The notes beneath the pieces are model-generated. The model ran no database searches. It had not been told where the DNA came from and saw only the letters and a list, made by a program, of their open reading frames with translations. Both the position numbers and the translations under genes were made by a program. DNA of 64,000 nt from Chinchilla lanigera (lineage: Eukaryota > Chordata > Mammalia > Rodentia > Chinchillidae). Location: contig NW_004955476.1 in the NCBI RefSeq assembly GCF_000276665.1, positions 9,129,635 through 9,193,634 of the forward strand, written 5' to 3'. Each line of letters begins with the position of its first letter. Positions within the stretch are counted from its first letter, which is position 1. Shown piece by piece: positions 32,821 through 45,762 of the stretch.

Positions 32821-33219
32821 GAAGCCCTGATTCCCACCTGCCCAGACCAACCAAGAAGGCTCCAGAGTTCTGCACTGAGCCAGTGGCCCAGAACTGACAT
32901 TCCCTAGACATTGCCACAGTTTAGGAAGTGGCACATAGCCACTCTTGGGGAAGCGTGGGTTTGAAAGTCAGCCCCATCCAGGGTGGAAAGCCTGGTGCTC
33001 ACCACTTTTATTTTTATCTTAAAAACAAAATACTTCCATATTCTAAAAACAGCACAACAGTGTTTATATATAAGACGGATGCATAAAAGTGTAGGCTGGA
33101 GCATGACTGATAGGGCCCACAGGTGGGTCTGGGAGCCAGGTAGCACTAGATAGTTTCTTTGCTCTAAAGCTACCAGGACAGAGGGTTGACACTATAAAAA
33201 TTCTGGTTGTGGGTTACAC
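32821..33219. other. Unique sequence, no gene recognised
   Basis: Only the small antisense frame at 32904-33146, without a domain. No repeat was recognised. Confidence 0.4.
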
Positions 33220-34125
33220 CATCCTCTCTACATTTTTGCGTTGTCTTTTCGTAAATTTATTTGCTAGTTTGGTTTCTTTCATAAAATCGTAATTGCCTCC
33301 TATTTTTCCAGTGGGTTCTCTTTACCATGTGGCTTGAAAGTTATTTATCTTTTCCGATGCCAATTGTTGGATAGTTTTGCGTATTCTACCTGCTCCTTGT
33401 CTGGGACTTGTCCACTCTCTTTTGTTGTTGTAATTAGTAACAGTGACAGACGTAGTGGACAGAAGTCGACGTACTGAACTTCCCCTTTATGGCTTGAGCT
33501 TTTGGGGTAACGCATGAAAATCTTTCCTTACTTTGAGTTTACAAGGCTGGTTATTTTTGCATATTTTTCTGATAGACTTAAAGTTTTGTTCCCTTTGTTT
33601 CCAGATTCTAATTCCTTTTGTTTCCACATTCTAATCAATCTGGGATTCATTTTTTGACGTGAATAATTTACACATTTAATTTGATTTTTTTCCTACATGA
33701 TAATTCAGTTGTCCCAAAACTGAGTGGTTGGTTACAGGAATGTAATTGATTTTATATTCAGAAAACTCACTGAATTCTCATACATTTTAATAACCATAGA
33801 TTTTTTTCATTTTGTATGTAAATATATTCCCAGTATTGGAAATAATGACTATTTTGCCTATTCCTAAGTATCATTTATCATATTTCTTTTTCTTGCTTTA
33901 TCATAGTGTCAGAATTTCTAGAACAATGTTAAGTAGCAGTGACAATAACATTCATCCTTATCTCACTCCTGATATTAATGAAAATGTCTTTAAACTTTTA
34001 AGTAGAAGTTTGCTATGTTTTTATTAGATAATATTTTTTCTCAGTTTCCAGAAGTTTCTTTTTACATCTAGTTTGCTACAAATACATTTTTAAAAAATTG
34101 TAAATAAATTTATTTGTCCTAGCAG
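33220..34125 (-). mobile_element. Ancient L1 LINE fragment, antisense
   Basis: Phrases of the antisense strand of old L1 ORF2 appear in order: 'gtctgggacttgtccactct', 'cgcatgaaaatctttcctta', 'tagtgtcagaatttctagaa' then 'caatgttaagtagcagtgac', and 'attcatccttatctcactc'. Substitution is heavy, so this is an old L1M-type copy. Confidence 0.75.
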
Positions 34126-35515
34126 TTCTGATGAGAAAGCTCACAGCCACCGCTCCTTGGAGTCTCGGCGTCACCTTTCTAGGCCCCATTCTCACTCAGG
34201 AGGACTCAGAAGAGGCAGGTGTGCTCAGGGCAAAACCATCCATGCTGACACATTCCACACTGATCCTGCTCCTATTCCGGGGCAGAAATGAGTCCCATGG
34301 CTCCACCTGCTAAGGAGAGAGACCAACAGTCAGAGCATGCAGCATATCTATCTTATGCATTAAAAAAAACTCCATTGCTGGTCATTTCCTTTAACAATTG
34401 CTTATGTGTATTTACTTGATGTGGGAAAAAACCAAAGTGCTTGTGAAACCAGATGTCTGCGGGTTGTTTCTCACACACAAAGTGGTCCTCCAGTGGACAT
34501 CAGCTGAGTGGCCTTTCCTTCAATTCAGTTCTGACCCATTCTCCCTGGAGACAGCCACAGGTCCCGCAGATGCAGGGCTCAGTGCCCCTTCCCAGTTCAG
34601 ATGCCAGTCTCAAGTCCAGGCGGGGGCTGTGCTTCTGAGCAACAGGTGACAGATTGGTCACCACACCCTCGGGCTTGATTAATTCGTGAGAGTATCTCTC
34701 AAAATTCAAGGAAGCATCTGCTTACATTTACTGGTTTATCAATGAAAGAGATAATAAAGGACACAGGTCAGCAGCCAGGTGAAGAGATACACAGGAGAAG
34801 GCGAGCAAGGTCCTGCGCACAGGAAATTCTGTGCCCACAGCCACCACCCCCGCACCGGGATGGGCTCCTCACCTGGGACACTGCCCACACCCCATAGCCA
34901 GGGGTGGTTAAGGAGGACTCACAGAGTGTGGCTGATTATGCAGTCCAATTCCAGCCCTCCATCTTCTCTCTCTCTAGAAAGAGAAGAGTTGGGGCATGAA
35001 AGTTCCCCACTTAGCATCATGGCTTGGTCTTTCTGATAATGAATCCCATCCAAGAGCCCACCAGCAGGCACCTCATTAGAACCAAAGATGCTCTTATCAC
35101 CCAGGCAATTCTGAGGGTGTTATGTGCTGTGTGTTGGGCCCTGCATCACTCGGGACAGTACAATGGTTTTAGGATCTCTGTGTAGGGAGCTGGAGTCAAA
35201 TACTGAATATTAGGACCAAAGATTCACTTAACGTCCCTATCCACAAGGGTATTTAGAGCCCTGTCTCAGGAACCAAAGTGGACACTACATTTAGTACTCA
35301 AATGCCGCTATACTGAGGAAATGACCAGGGCTTTAGGGGGTTTTTGCAGGGACTGGGACAGAGACCACTGTACATATTGTTGTAGGGTATCATTTCCTTC
35401 TTGGTCAGCTGCTGACATTGTCTTTCTAGTTTCTTATTTTTCAAAACCCTGACATAATGTTAATTAAAAACTGCTAAAATCCATATGAACACGAATTTAG
35501 TTAATAACAATGCCC
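34126..35515. other. Unique sequence, no gene recognised
   Basis: No family is recognised. Opposing frames at 34.4-34.7 kb overlap in three registers and are not coding. Confidence 0.4.
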
Positions 35516-35650
35516 CAATGTTGATGTCTTAGTTGTGAAATCTGAACCATGATTATAGGAGATGCACATGTCACGAAAAACTGAGTGAGAGGTACACGAA
35601 AATGTTCTCTCTGTGACTTTTTCCTAAAGCTAAATTATTCCAACACACAG
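35516..35650 (+). mobile_element. L1M-like 3'-end fragment
   Basis: 'gaaccatgattataggagat', then 'aactgagtgagaggtacacg' and 'aaatgttctctctgtgactt', follow the order of an old L1 3' UTR segment. Short and diverged. Confidence 0.45.
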
Positions 35651-36949
35651 GGATACATTTAGAAAAGGCTTTGGTTTTGTTGAACATTGCTACTATTTCT
35701 TTCTGCTTTGATTTCTTTTTCATTGATCTGGGTCTCTAAAGCTATCATTTCCTTCTCTCTAATTGCTTGGGATCTAACCTGGTTTTCTAGCTGCTGGGCT
35801 GAAAGTGAGGTGTCATTTTTCTCCGAGGCTGCTACTCTGGCCCTGTGAGCTCTGTCAAATCACTTACTATCATTTGACCCTCTTCCTACATGTATATGTA
35901 CCATGTGGATGCCTTCTGTATAGAGCAAATGGAAAGGTACAGTCCATAGTAAGACTTAATAAGTAATTGTTTCAATTCCCATCATTTTTGTCAGCATAGT
36001 TATTATCATCAGGAAGAGAACTCATGGCAAATGTTTTTTGATGCTTACAATGGTTTTGATGGGTACATTTCTTGGGAAACTTGCTTATATTACAGCATGG
36101 ATAATTTCCAAGTTTTATTCACAGTTCTATATTCTAATGTCATAAAGTCCCTTAAAACACCAGTCAGAAGTGATGATGCACTATTCGGAAAGACACAGCA
36201 ATGGACACATAGGATGAAAGTGGTCACCGGAATTATATGTGTGTTTGGCCTTGTGTGCTGGATGTTCTCCACTGTCCTTCCATCACTAGGCTCTGCCTGT
36301 CCATACCTCCGTATTCCATTCTGCTCCCCAGGAGACTAAACTCCATGGGCGCGGTCAGATGCATTCCCTTGCCCTTTCTCAAAGAGAGGTGTCAGTAGAA
36401 GGTTGAAAGTGAGAAGGATTGTCCAGAGTATTTGTTTCCTTAGCTTTCTGTTGAAGACCCCAAGTCCTCATAAACAGTCTCCCTGCAATTGCAGGTCCAG
36501 GTGTCTCTGGGTCTGGGTGATCTGCTCCTCTTCATTTCTTGCCTGCTGTCCTTCAGTCCTAAGAATGGTAACAGTTCCTGGACATCACTAACATTGGAAT
36601 ATTTCACCCTTCTTTATAAATAGTCCCTTCATTAAACTCATCTCAACTAACCTGTTTAAGTGCACCATCAATTTCATCACTAATGAATGTATGTTTCATC
36701 AATTACAATTTAATTTGCCACCATAGTTGAATTTTTGAACAATTATATTAAAAATGGCACCCAAGGTTCAGAGAAAATTAGTCCAATATGCTTATCTTCA
36801 ATTACAAATGTTAAAGAGTAAAAGCTTGGAGAGGATGGTCCTCTGAGCTCACCTTTAGATACATCGGTATCTTTACCCACTGTTTCAGTGTCTATTACCA
36901 AGAGTATTATGGGTTGCATGAAGACATCAGAAGCAGTGGACATTTGTAA
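35651..36949. other. Unique sequence with a 102-codon open frame
   Basis: The frame at 36031-36339 begins at an ATG and has a hydrophobic segment near residues 62-83 (Val-Val-Thr-Gly-Ile-Ile-Cys onward). I cannot match it to a family, and no start context, splice site or repeat supports it as a gene. Probably chance. Confidence 0.35.
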
Positions 36950-37140
36950 GTATTTAGTATGTATAAGACATTCTTCTAAGGTGTTTTAATCCTTGAAAGA
37001 ACACCAAAAGTTATTTTCACTACTATCCATTTTGTTTTGTAGATGAGGAAACTGAGGGATCATAAAGAACTTTGTTCAAGATCTCATGGCAAAAAAGTGG
37101 TCAAGCTGTGACTTGGTCCAAGCATCTGAACTCCCAGCCA
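36950..37140 (+). mobile_element. MIR SINE
   Basis: 'gtagatgaggaaactgaggg', then 'gttcaagatctcatggcaaa' and 'catctgaactcccagcc', are the conserved core and 3' part of MIR. It is an old mammalian-wide element. Confidence 0.85.
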
Positions 37141-37489
37141 GTGCAGGACACCACAGTTGACAGTGTGGTTATGAGGTGACTCTAGCCCATTTCAAAAGGT
37201 GAATATGCCAGTCACAGTTCCAGTAGGAAAGAGAGAGCAGCCTCAACATGGGCTAATTGTGAGGTCCTTAATAAAGAACTGACATCAGGATTTAGGGAAA
37301 CCAAAATGAGTGGTCCAGTGTTTCAGAGATAACAACAGTAGAAAAGATTCCTACCACCAGGCCCAGAAAGTCAAGGAAAAAATTAGTTACTGAATCTGGA
37401 ATAGTTACGAGCTAGAATCAGGCATAAGAGAAGGATGCTGTGTACGAAAGAAAAAGAAATATTTCTCTCTCACCTCCCTCTGGTTTACC

Positions 37490-37815
37490 AGCCCCACTCC
37501 CTTTTCTTCTGTTATAACAAAAGTCCTGATGCTGGATACTTTATAAAGAAAAGAGGTTCGTGCAGCTCAGAGTTCTTGAAGCTGAACAGCATGTTCCTGG
37601 GTAGGCTCCATTTCCTCAAGGTTCCATAACTTCTCAATATCGCCACCCTGGAGGCCATGCTGGCAGAACTTGGGTCTTTGGGAAACACACTCAAGCCATA
37701 CCCAACCTCTTGTGTCTCTCTTGCTGAGCAAACCCAATTGGAAGCCCAAAGCCAAAAGCTCAGCTGACCACCTACAAAGTTTTGCCTCCTGGGGTCTAGA
37801 GCAAGATGGTGAGTG
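37490..37815 (-). mobile_element. MaLR-type LTR (MST-like), antisense
   Basis: 'gatgctggatactttataaa' followed by 'gaaaagaggttcgtgcagct' and 'gaacagcatg' is the complement hallmark of MST/MLT-type LTRs. Decayed on the right. Confidence 0.75.
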
Positions 37816-39734
37816 CCTTGGGAGGGTGACAAGAATATCCAGCTGAGTGAACCTTTTAAATTAAGGAAATAGCTCTGTTCCTAGAATAATTTTATGCAAA
37901 ACTGAAATTGAAAGTAAGATTACTATACCCAATAAGGCATTTAGATATCCCTTTCTCTCCTTCTTTATTTTCATTGCTTTTGGAAAGCAGCTGGATTTTT
38001 GTAAATGCTTCCACACACTTGTTTAGTCTCTGTGGAAAAAAGTCTGCTTGCCTGGAGTCTGCAGATACAGGTATGTGGATGGTAGCCACATCTGGGTTCC
38101 AGTTATGAGTGCCTCACAAAGCATAAGAGAACACTGTAGGTCAGCATAACTCGGAGCCACTAACTTTTTAAATGCTAGAGATCAATAGATCCCATCCTAC
38201 ATGCTTTGTAGAACTTTAGAAACTGAATGATTGTTTTGGATTTTGTGATTTAGCTTCCCATTCACAGAGGGGAACATGATATCCTGAAAGATAATTTTCC
38301 AAATATGAATCAGTTTTCCAATCCGTGGGTCTGTAAGTGAAGGAAACAGACTTTACGAAATGACTGACTGCAATTCTCATCTTTTCCAGAATGGGCTTTC
38401 CCCCTCTGTCCCATGATTCTTTTTCCAGTATTCTAGTTTACACCAACCGTAGAGCTGTACGTCATTTGCAAAAACATTTCCTCAAGGTATCTACTTTCTT
38501 AAATGAATAGGAGCCAGAACAGACCAACTACAGTGGAGCAGTGAATGAACAACATTCATCTGAACACTTCCCAGGGAAGGAGGGGCCAACAGTTACTGTG
38601 TGCTGTTTGGTTCAATCTAGTTATTCCCTGGGAAGGGCTTATCTCCTTGTGTGTGTATTGGGAATTGAGCCTTGCATATTTCATTTGATCTATGCAAATA
38701 GAGTAGATACAAATATCCATTTTCAGACATGAAACTTGATTGATTTCCTATGAATGGAAAGCTAGAGCCAACCCCTAACTCTATCTCTTCAACAAGTGTT
38801 TCTCAATAGAGTAGAGAAAGAAGAAACAATACCCATGGCAGAAGTGTGTGAAATGAATGTGGGAATTTTTAATAGAAATTACTGTTCAAATGATGTAGGG
38901 GTGCTAGTGCTGACTAGGGCACCAAGTGCCCCATGGGACGGTCTAGCATGATAAAGAATTCATCTACAGAACAGAGCCCAATTAGGAAACATTGGCTTAA
39001 GCCATACTGAAATAAAGTTGCAGAACACAGGGACTGTTAATGCTTTAGAAGTAAAACAAGAATATCCATGCATTTATTGTTTTATGCCTTTTTATGATGT
39101 ATCTATGACTTTATAAAAAATGTCATAACAGAAGAAACTGTACTTTTTATACAGAAATCTTCTGAATATCGTGAAGAAAGTGAAAGCTGAAGAACTATTG
39201 CTGTAGTCTACGTCAAATAGAGGACCATGCAACTGTAAGGTCCTTTGAATGCTGGAAGTGAAAGCAGGTATGAAAAGTAAAGCTCTAGCAGATGGGTTGC
39301 CAGTATTCACGAGTTCTCAGGCAGCGCCCTCTCAGCGGCTGGGCTGGCTTGTGAAGGATGTGTCTGGGAAGCCCTCTTGCTCAGCTCACCTCTTCTCAGC
39401 CAGTGGATGGGCGACCACCCAGCCACGGGTTTCTGGGCTTTCTTGCTTGCCTCAGGTAACAGACTAATGAGGGGAGGAGCAGATCTTTCCAGGGAAGTCT
39501 CCCTTGTGCTCTAATTTGAAAGGTGCAAACAGCAAGAAGCATCTTCTTGGCAAATTCAGTCTCAGTATTCCAGACCCTTCTTACCTCACATCTTTCTCCA
39601 CATGCATGTGTTCTCTGCTACAGTAGTTTTTAGTTTTTGGATGGTGGTTACAATGTACTTCCTGGGGGGTGGGGTCAGTGCGTGAGAAAATGGGGTGGGA
39701 TCCAGGTGTAAGAGTGTGGGCAAAGGGTATAGAC
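37816..39734. other. Mainly unique sequence, no gene recognised
   Basis: No coding family is recognised. A MIR-like trace may occur at 38.65-38.75 kb ('gatctatgcaaatagagtag'). Small open frames lack domains. Confidence 0.4.
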
Positions 39735-39935
39735 TCCAGGCAGCCTGAGTCCAGGGCTCTACAGTGAAGATCAAGTTCAATCCGAATGCTATTCCTCATT
39801 AGCTATGTGACTTTCAATGGGTCACTTTATAGATGGCCTGTCCATCTATAAAATGGGGGAAAACTTCAGCACATACATTATGTATGTGTGAAAAGAAAAT
39901 GAAATAACGGGAATAAAGGTATTTTTAATCCATCA
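39735..39935 (+). mobile_element. MIR SINE
   Basis: 'attagctatgtgactttcaa', 'gggtcactttatag' and 'ctgtccatctataaaatggg' match the MIR core order. Confidence 0.85.
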
Positions 39936-40093
39936 TCTGACTCTATGCCTTCTTCCCAGCTTCACCTCCCTCTCAACAGTAGAATAGTATACACTATCGT
40001 TATATCAGACTAACTAGTTAGCATTTCTTAAACTACCTTCTATGGCTCTTGGGGTCTCATATTGTGGAAAATGCCACTCCTGTTTGCAGGGCA

Positions 40094-40479
40094 TGTTACA
40101 GTATAGATCTAAAATGGCCCCCAAAGTCTTATGAGCATGGGAGGGGGTGGGATCATGGGGGCATTGTACCATGCAGTGGATTCATCCATGGATGAGTTCC
40201 TAACTAGATGTGCTGTGAGGAGGTGGGCCTGCTTGGAGGTGGTTGCTGGGGACATGACCTGGGCAGTGTGCTCTGGTCCCCATTTCTTCTCCTTTCTCTC
40301 TCTGCTTCCTGGCTGCCATGGGTTGAGTCCTTTTCTCTTCCTCCATGGTCCTCCGCCATCTTGTTCTTCCCTGGGAGCCAGCTGCCCATGGACTGAACCA
40401 TGAGCCAAGATAAACCTCTCCTCCTTCAAGCTGTGGGTGTCAGGTACTTTGTCTCAGCAATAAGAAAGTGACTGAGACA
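40094..40479 (+). mobile_element. MaLR solo LTR (THE1/MST/ORR1-like)
   Basis: The element starts TGTTACA and ends GAGACA (TG...CA). Diagnostic phrases are 'gtggattcatccatggatga', 'gtgctgtgaggaggtggg', 'accatgagccaagataaacc' and 'tttgtctcagcaataagaaa'. Possible 5-bp target duplication with one mismatch (GGGCA/GAGCA). The 90- and 106-codon frames inside are chance frames on opposite strands. Confidence 0.88.
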
Positions 40480-40861
40480 GAGCACAATCTCGTTATCTTC
40501 CTAGGGCCAGCTAGAATGTCCACCAAATTCACTGTCAGAATTCATGGCACTCACTGTTGGCTTCTGAGACTCACACATAGCCAACATCCTGTCCTGACTC
40601 CTCTTTTCTAATGTAGCCCTGACTTGTTTCACACCCCAGCAGGTGAAGCTACCGAAAAGGTGATGATTGCTCTATCCCAATGACAACAGTCTGCTCTCCC
40701 AAGCTCCATTAAATGAGGGTGTTGCCAACAGGATGCATGCAGGAGAAGTCTGCTGGGGGACTGCATGGGGAAAACTTGCTTTCCCAATGAAGAGACGGGT
40801 GAGACTGTCTACTTTGCTTACCTCAGTTTCCTCTTCCTTTCCACAGAGGAGTGAGACATGT

Positions 40862-40955
40862 GGCAGTGCTGACCTTGAACTTGTGATCCTCCTACCTCAA
40901 TCTCCCAAGTAGCTGAGGTTCTGAGCATGTGTCATCATGCTCCAGCAAGTCTTAA
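40862..40955 (-). mobile_element. B1 SINE fragment, antisense
   Basis: 'gaccttgaacttgtgatcct', 'cctacctcaatctcccaagt' and 'agctgaggttctgagc' identify the 5' two-thirds of an antisense B1-like SINE. Confidence 0.82.
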
Positions 40956-41624
40956 TTTTTTAAGCCACTGAAAGTCAAATTTTCTGTTATTTACAGCTAA
41001 ATGCATTTCTAAGGATAAAGAAAATTACAATTTTGTAAAAATCCACATGTCGCTGACTTTTCTATCAATAAAACTGTATACAAATTGCAGGAATAAATTG
41101 GAAATACAGAATGGCCGGAGGTGAATTCTTTATTTGTTAAACATTTGGGGTCTTTCTCTACAGGGGGCATGTAGTTCCTCCACAGGGCATCCTTGTGTGG
41201 CTGTGTAGACACATGAGATGGGGGGGAAGGGAAGTGTGCCACTTTCAAGACAAATCCTTTGCCTGCTTCTATCGTGAGACCAGAGTGTCCCAAACGGAGA
41301 CTCAACCCACTAACCTGGGTAGGAGAGAACAGAATGTGGGACAGAGCTGTGTCCCACCCCACCAAGGTGGATGTGAAGATGAGAGTGGTCTAGGAATGAT
41401 TTGTTTTTGAAGCACAACTGAACATAAGCTAACTTTAAACAAGAAGGAGGGGAAAGAGGTTTCTAATTATACAAACAGGAAGCAAATACTGTTAGTGATT
41501 TCCCTCACTAAAAATACTAGTCCTTTTCAAAGTATTTCATATATTCAAGATACATCACACTCTTCTTTAAAAGCTATAGAATATTACTATTTCTCCCCGC
41601 TATTAAAATTTTAAATTCCATAGT

Positions 41625-41745
41625 CTTCTTAAAGATGGGTTTCACTATGTTGTGGAGGCTAGTGCTGAACTCTGGGCTCAAATGGCCCACCTGCTTCTGC
41701 CTCCCAAACAGCCGAGTGGACTATGGTGCCAGCCGTATAGGTTTT
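41625..41745 (-). mobile_element. Old B1/7SL-derived SINE, antisense
   Basis: 'gatgggtttcactatgttgt', 'tctgggctcaaatggcccac' and 'cttctgcctcccaaacagc' resemble an early Alu/B1 monomer. It is diverged and lacks the rodent internal duplication. Confidence 0.72.
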
Positions 41746-42194
41746 CCTTAATGATTGCTGAATATTCCGTTGTTCAGAAATTCTTTCCACAAATCATGAG
41801 GAGAGTATTTGTATCATTATTATTTGTATGATCAGATAAAGCCATTTTTAGAGTTCTTTATTTATTTATGTACCCAAGCATATAGTACAGTATTTGGTAT
41901 ATATAAGGTCCCAAACATTTTTGCTCAAGAAAGTTAAAGAGGTGAACAAAAAATGAAAAGCTACCACAGGCAGAGAAACAATAGGTCGCATGGGAAAAAT
42001 TTCAAGAGCTAAACCACATATTCCCTGGTTACTTGTTTCTTTGCGAAGTTGGTTATAGCTTCTTTGTGTGTCTTTCCTGTTATATAACATTGCCTGCTAA
42101 CTATCTTATTGATCTTAAGAGAAATTCAGCAAAATATGTGTTGAAAGGAGGCTATTCTGTCATGCATTAATTAACTGATCCATTTATATCTTTA

Positions 42195-42406
42195 TTTGAT
42201 AAAATTTTATGTGTAAATGCCCATTTTGTGTCAGGTCATGTTCTAGGCTCAGCAGAAGAAGCAGTGACTACAACAGACAAGATCTCTAATGTACAGTGCT
42301 GTACATTTCCCTGATATTGGAAGGGAGGCAGACAACAAGGAAGTTAATAGAAAGGGGATGAATATTTTTGTATTGAGAAAAGTGTTAAGAAGAAAATGAA
42401 ACAAGG
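42195..42406 (+). mobile_element. Ancient mammalian repeat, left part (split by an LTR)
   Basis: 'tttgtgtcaggtcatgttct', 'aggctcagcagaagaagc' and 'ggcagacaacaaggaagtta' match the start of a long ancient repeat that continues at 42.85 kb. I recognise the consensus order but cannot name the family safely. Confidence 0.5.
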
Positions 42407-42408
42407 TG

Positions 42409-42828
42409 TGTATTAGTCAGTTTTTCTGCACTAGAATAAAATACCTGACCCCCACAATTTAAAGGAGAGTTGTAGTTTGGTTCATGGTTTGGGGCATTCA
42501 GTTCATGGTTGGCTAGCTCAAGAACAAAATATTATGGCAGAAGGTGTGATAGAGGAAAGCTGTTCCACTCGCGGCAGCCAGGAAACTGAAAGAGAGAGTG
42601 GAGGAGCAGGGGAGGAAACAAGAATACACCTTTCTAAGTCACGTGCCCAGGGACCTGTGACCTGCCTCTTCCAACCAAGCCTCACTTCTTACTTGCACAT
42701 TTAGCTATGTATTCATCAGTGGACCAATGACGAGTATAAAATCCCTATGATCCAATCACCTTTCAAAACTCTACCTCTGAACAAATGACAGTTCTGAGGA
42801 ACATCTTAGATATAAATCCTAATGAGGT
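42409..42828 (-). mobile_element. MaLR LTR, antisense, inserted in the ancient repeat
   Basis: 'tgtattagtcagtttttctg', 'aataaaatacctgaccc', 'gtttggttcatggtttggg' and 'ccaatcacctttcaaaactc' are complement hallmarks of rodent MaLR LTRs. It resembles the antisense LTR at 45.76 kb. Confidence 0.85.
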
Positions 42829-42849
42829 TATGAGAGCAAATGGAGTCAT

Positions 42850-43215
42850 AGGGAAGAAAGTGGACAGCTTTAGCTTGGAAGATCGGAAAGTCTCCTTCAA
42901 AAGGTGACATTACTTTTTTTTATCTGAATGTCGAGAAATATTCTATGTGAGGATAAAAGGGATGAAGGTGTCAAATAAAGGGAAAAGTCAGTGCCAAAGC
43001 CCTAAATGATGAGCTTGACATCCATGAGGAAAAGAAAAAAAAATAGTGTGACGAATGACAAGAGGAGGAAGGGCTGCGGAGAGGACATCAACCATGCTCA
43101 GACAAGATGCAGTTTCAAAGACTATAGTAGGGACTTTGACTTACCCTAAGAGGAATGGAGAGGCCATCTGAATGCTTTGTGCATTGCAGCAAAATCAGAT
43201 CCAAGCCCGACATAT
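42850..43215 (+). mobile_element. Ancient mammalian repeat, right part
   Basis: Continuation after the MaLR: 'gtcagtgccaaagccctaaa', 'gtagggactttgacttaccc' and 'gccatctgaatgctttgtgc' with 'aaaatcagatc' keep the consensus order. The MaLR must therefore have landed inside an already present element. Confidence 0.5.
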
Positions 43216-43399
43216 CCTGTCATTCATACATAGCTGTCCTATGGAGTGTCAGTTGTTGGGGGTGAGGGAAGGAGAAGACACCAGCTGGACACCACTGCGG
43301 ATCCCCAGACCACAGCCAATGGCAGCTTAGATGAGGGTGCAGACAAGGAAAGCGAGTGAACAGGGCACATGCTTTGAAAGTAGAACCTGCAGATGGGGT

Positions 43400-43640
43400 G
43401 GAAGGTTATACATGTGTTGGACCTCTTTGGGTGTGGGCACTAGTGTCAAATTGTTTCTTGGAACCCTGACTTCCATACTTATTGATCTGGGGAAAATTAT
43501 TAAGCATCTGTTTCAATCTCTTTATCTGAAGGCCATTTTATGAGGTTGCATAAATGAATCAAGCATGTGAAATACTTAGCCCAATGCTTGGCCCATAGGC
43601 AGCATTTGAAAAATTCCACCTACTATCATTATTAGGATCA
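43400..43640 (+). mobile_element. MIR SINE
   Basis: 'ctgtttcaatctctttatct', then 'gtgaaatacttagcccaatg' and 'cttggcccataggcag', correspond to the middle and 3' part of MIR. Confidence 0.75.
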
Positions 43641-44324
43641 TGCAAATGATAGCATTTTTATTCAGAAACAGTTGTGCCTAAACCAAGTCAAGTACTTCAA
43701 GTGGGCAGTGGAAAAAAAGACATGGCAGGAGAACCGGAGGAGGTGCATGTGAGAGGACCTGTGACCCGCCAAGGGACACCGTCTGCCACTGGACCTGGTG
43801 TGGAGAGCATGGCACTGTGCTCCTTGGACAGTGATAAGTCGGCGCAGGGTAAAAGCTGTTCAGGAAGAAACATAATACTTTTTTTTTTCATCTTGTATTT
43901 TCCCTCAGATCCTCTTCTTTATTCCAGCACATTATTCATCTCTAATACAAAGGAGATAATATGGAAATTAAAGTACTAATTTCAGCTGTTGAGGGAATCA
44001 GGTCACAAAGTAAGGATTAAGAGACAAAAGAACAAAACCTCAGCACCTCTCCAGCCAGGTTTCTTTGAGCCTGTGGATTTTCATGAACAATTTTCCTAGC
44101 TTTGAAGGGGAAATGTCCCTTTTACTGATACATTTCTGAACACGGTGGAGTTCAGTGTTATGCACAGTAATTTGTGGTTCTGTACATGACTTTCTTAACT
44201 CTGAGAAATGTAGAAGTCAGGGTTTATATTCTAGAGGTTGTGTTATTATTAGATTTTGTTCATTAATAGTGAGAGTTCTGCTAATCATGTACCAGCTAGT
44301 GTGCCAAGTTTCCAACATATCCTA

Positions 44325-44505
44325 GTTTACTTATTTCTTACTGTAACCAAAAATAAGTGTTATTATAGCCTTTATGAAAATGATAAAACTGAAGCTTAAA
44401 GAGTTAAGTTACTGGCTCAAAGTTACTCACAGCAAGTAGTAAAGCTGGAATTTGATTCAGACCCATCCTTGAATTCTGTGTTTTTAATAGTTGTATTTTA
44501 ACCCC
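44325..44505 (+). mobile_element. MIR SINE
   Basis: 'gataaaactgaagcttaaag', 'agttactggctcaaagtt' and 'gctggaatttgattcagacc' match MIR core and flanks. Confidence 0.85.
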
Positions 44506-44879
44506 TATCCCTGCCAAAAGTCTTACTGAACCTTATATAAATTACATAGGTAGCTTGTGTGAAATACAAACCTATGAAAATAAAAACTACATAATTGTTA
44601 TAGAAGTAAAAGCAAACAGATTTACATTTTAATTCAGCTGGTATAGGATACCTAGTTTGTAACTCAGTTTTAGGGTTGTCTGTATATTGCTCACTGTGTA
44701 GTATAACGTGTAAATGTATAAAACTTATTTTTTTCTACTTTCAAAATGAAAAGGTTTGCTTCTCAAACCTTGAAGCAGACCTTGAAGTATTAAATTCATG
44801 TCTGGCTTGGTTTTGTCTTTAAATTACTGTTCTTACCACTTCTGGGCATGAACTTTGTCAATTTGACATTTTGTTTATT

Positions 44880-45520
44880 TCAGACAGAAATAATATAGAC
44901 TGAAGTCTTAATGTCAGGAAAGTAAATAGAATCTTCCCTGCTCCATCTCATCCCGAGGAGTAGTGCAGTGGTTGTCCTTTCCCAGATTAACTCCTTCGGT
45001 TCACAGGAGCAAAGTGATCTTCTAGCCCAGGGAGTGTGGCTGGTCTGATATGAGAAGTGTCCACATATGTAAATCGCACACCGAAGTTTGGAGGCACTAG
45101 GACAGAACAAAGCAAAGAGAACACAAAATAGCTCAGCAATCATGTTGTGCTGATTACACGTTGAAATGATAGATAATACAAGTAATTTAGAGCCAGTGAG
45201 TTGAATAAAATAGATTATGAAAATTAATTTCACTTCTTTTTTCTTTTTTAATGTGGCTACTAAAATTTTAAAACGACCCATCTAGCTCACTTGGTGCTTC
45301 TGCTTAATAGCACTGTCGCTGAGCCTGAGATTCAGTGTATTTATTTCCAAAGCCATTTTGGAGGTTAATGGGGGAAAGATTCATGCCCTCAGATAGAAGC
45401 AGAGTGGTCGGGGAATGCTGCGCTTCTGATATAGTGCAAAATCAATACCAGATCCTCATCTAATTGCCAGGGTAATAAAGTCATGCTTAAGTTCCACAAA
45501 ACCAAATATCTTCTTGGGAA
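44880..45520. promoter_or_regulatory. Candidate conserved noncoding block
   Basis: Repeat-free between a MIR and a MaLR. Rich in TF-like words, for example 'gaaatgatagataatacaag' (GATA), 'cctcatctaattgccagg' and 'ccagattaactcc'. The 133-codon antisense frame at 44880-45281 carries a Lys-rich head and no domain. Inference only. Confidence 0.3.
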
Positions 45521-45762
45521 CTCATCTGAATTATAGGAGGCACCCGGGCTTGCAGTCATACAGGCCTGCTTACAAGTGTGGAAGAGCCACATGACCTTGA
45601 GGAGTGGCCACCTCTGTGGGTCGCTTCCTGTCCTCCAGTCCCACCTTGTGCCTCTGCCATGGATGGCCTGGCTGTCTCTTCACAGGCTGCCACTGGTACA
45701 GCACTTCTACATGCCATCTTGAATGTGCAAGCTTGGTGGGCCACCTTGACCAGAGAGAGGTC

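Noticed and set aside
36031..36339. Short membrane-protein-like frame (102 codons)
   Set aside because: One hydrophobic stretch only. No homology recognised and no regulatory context.
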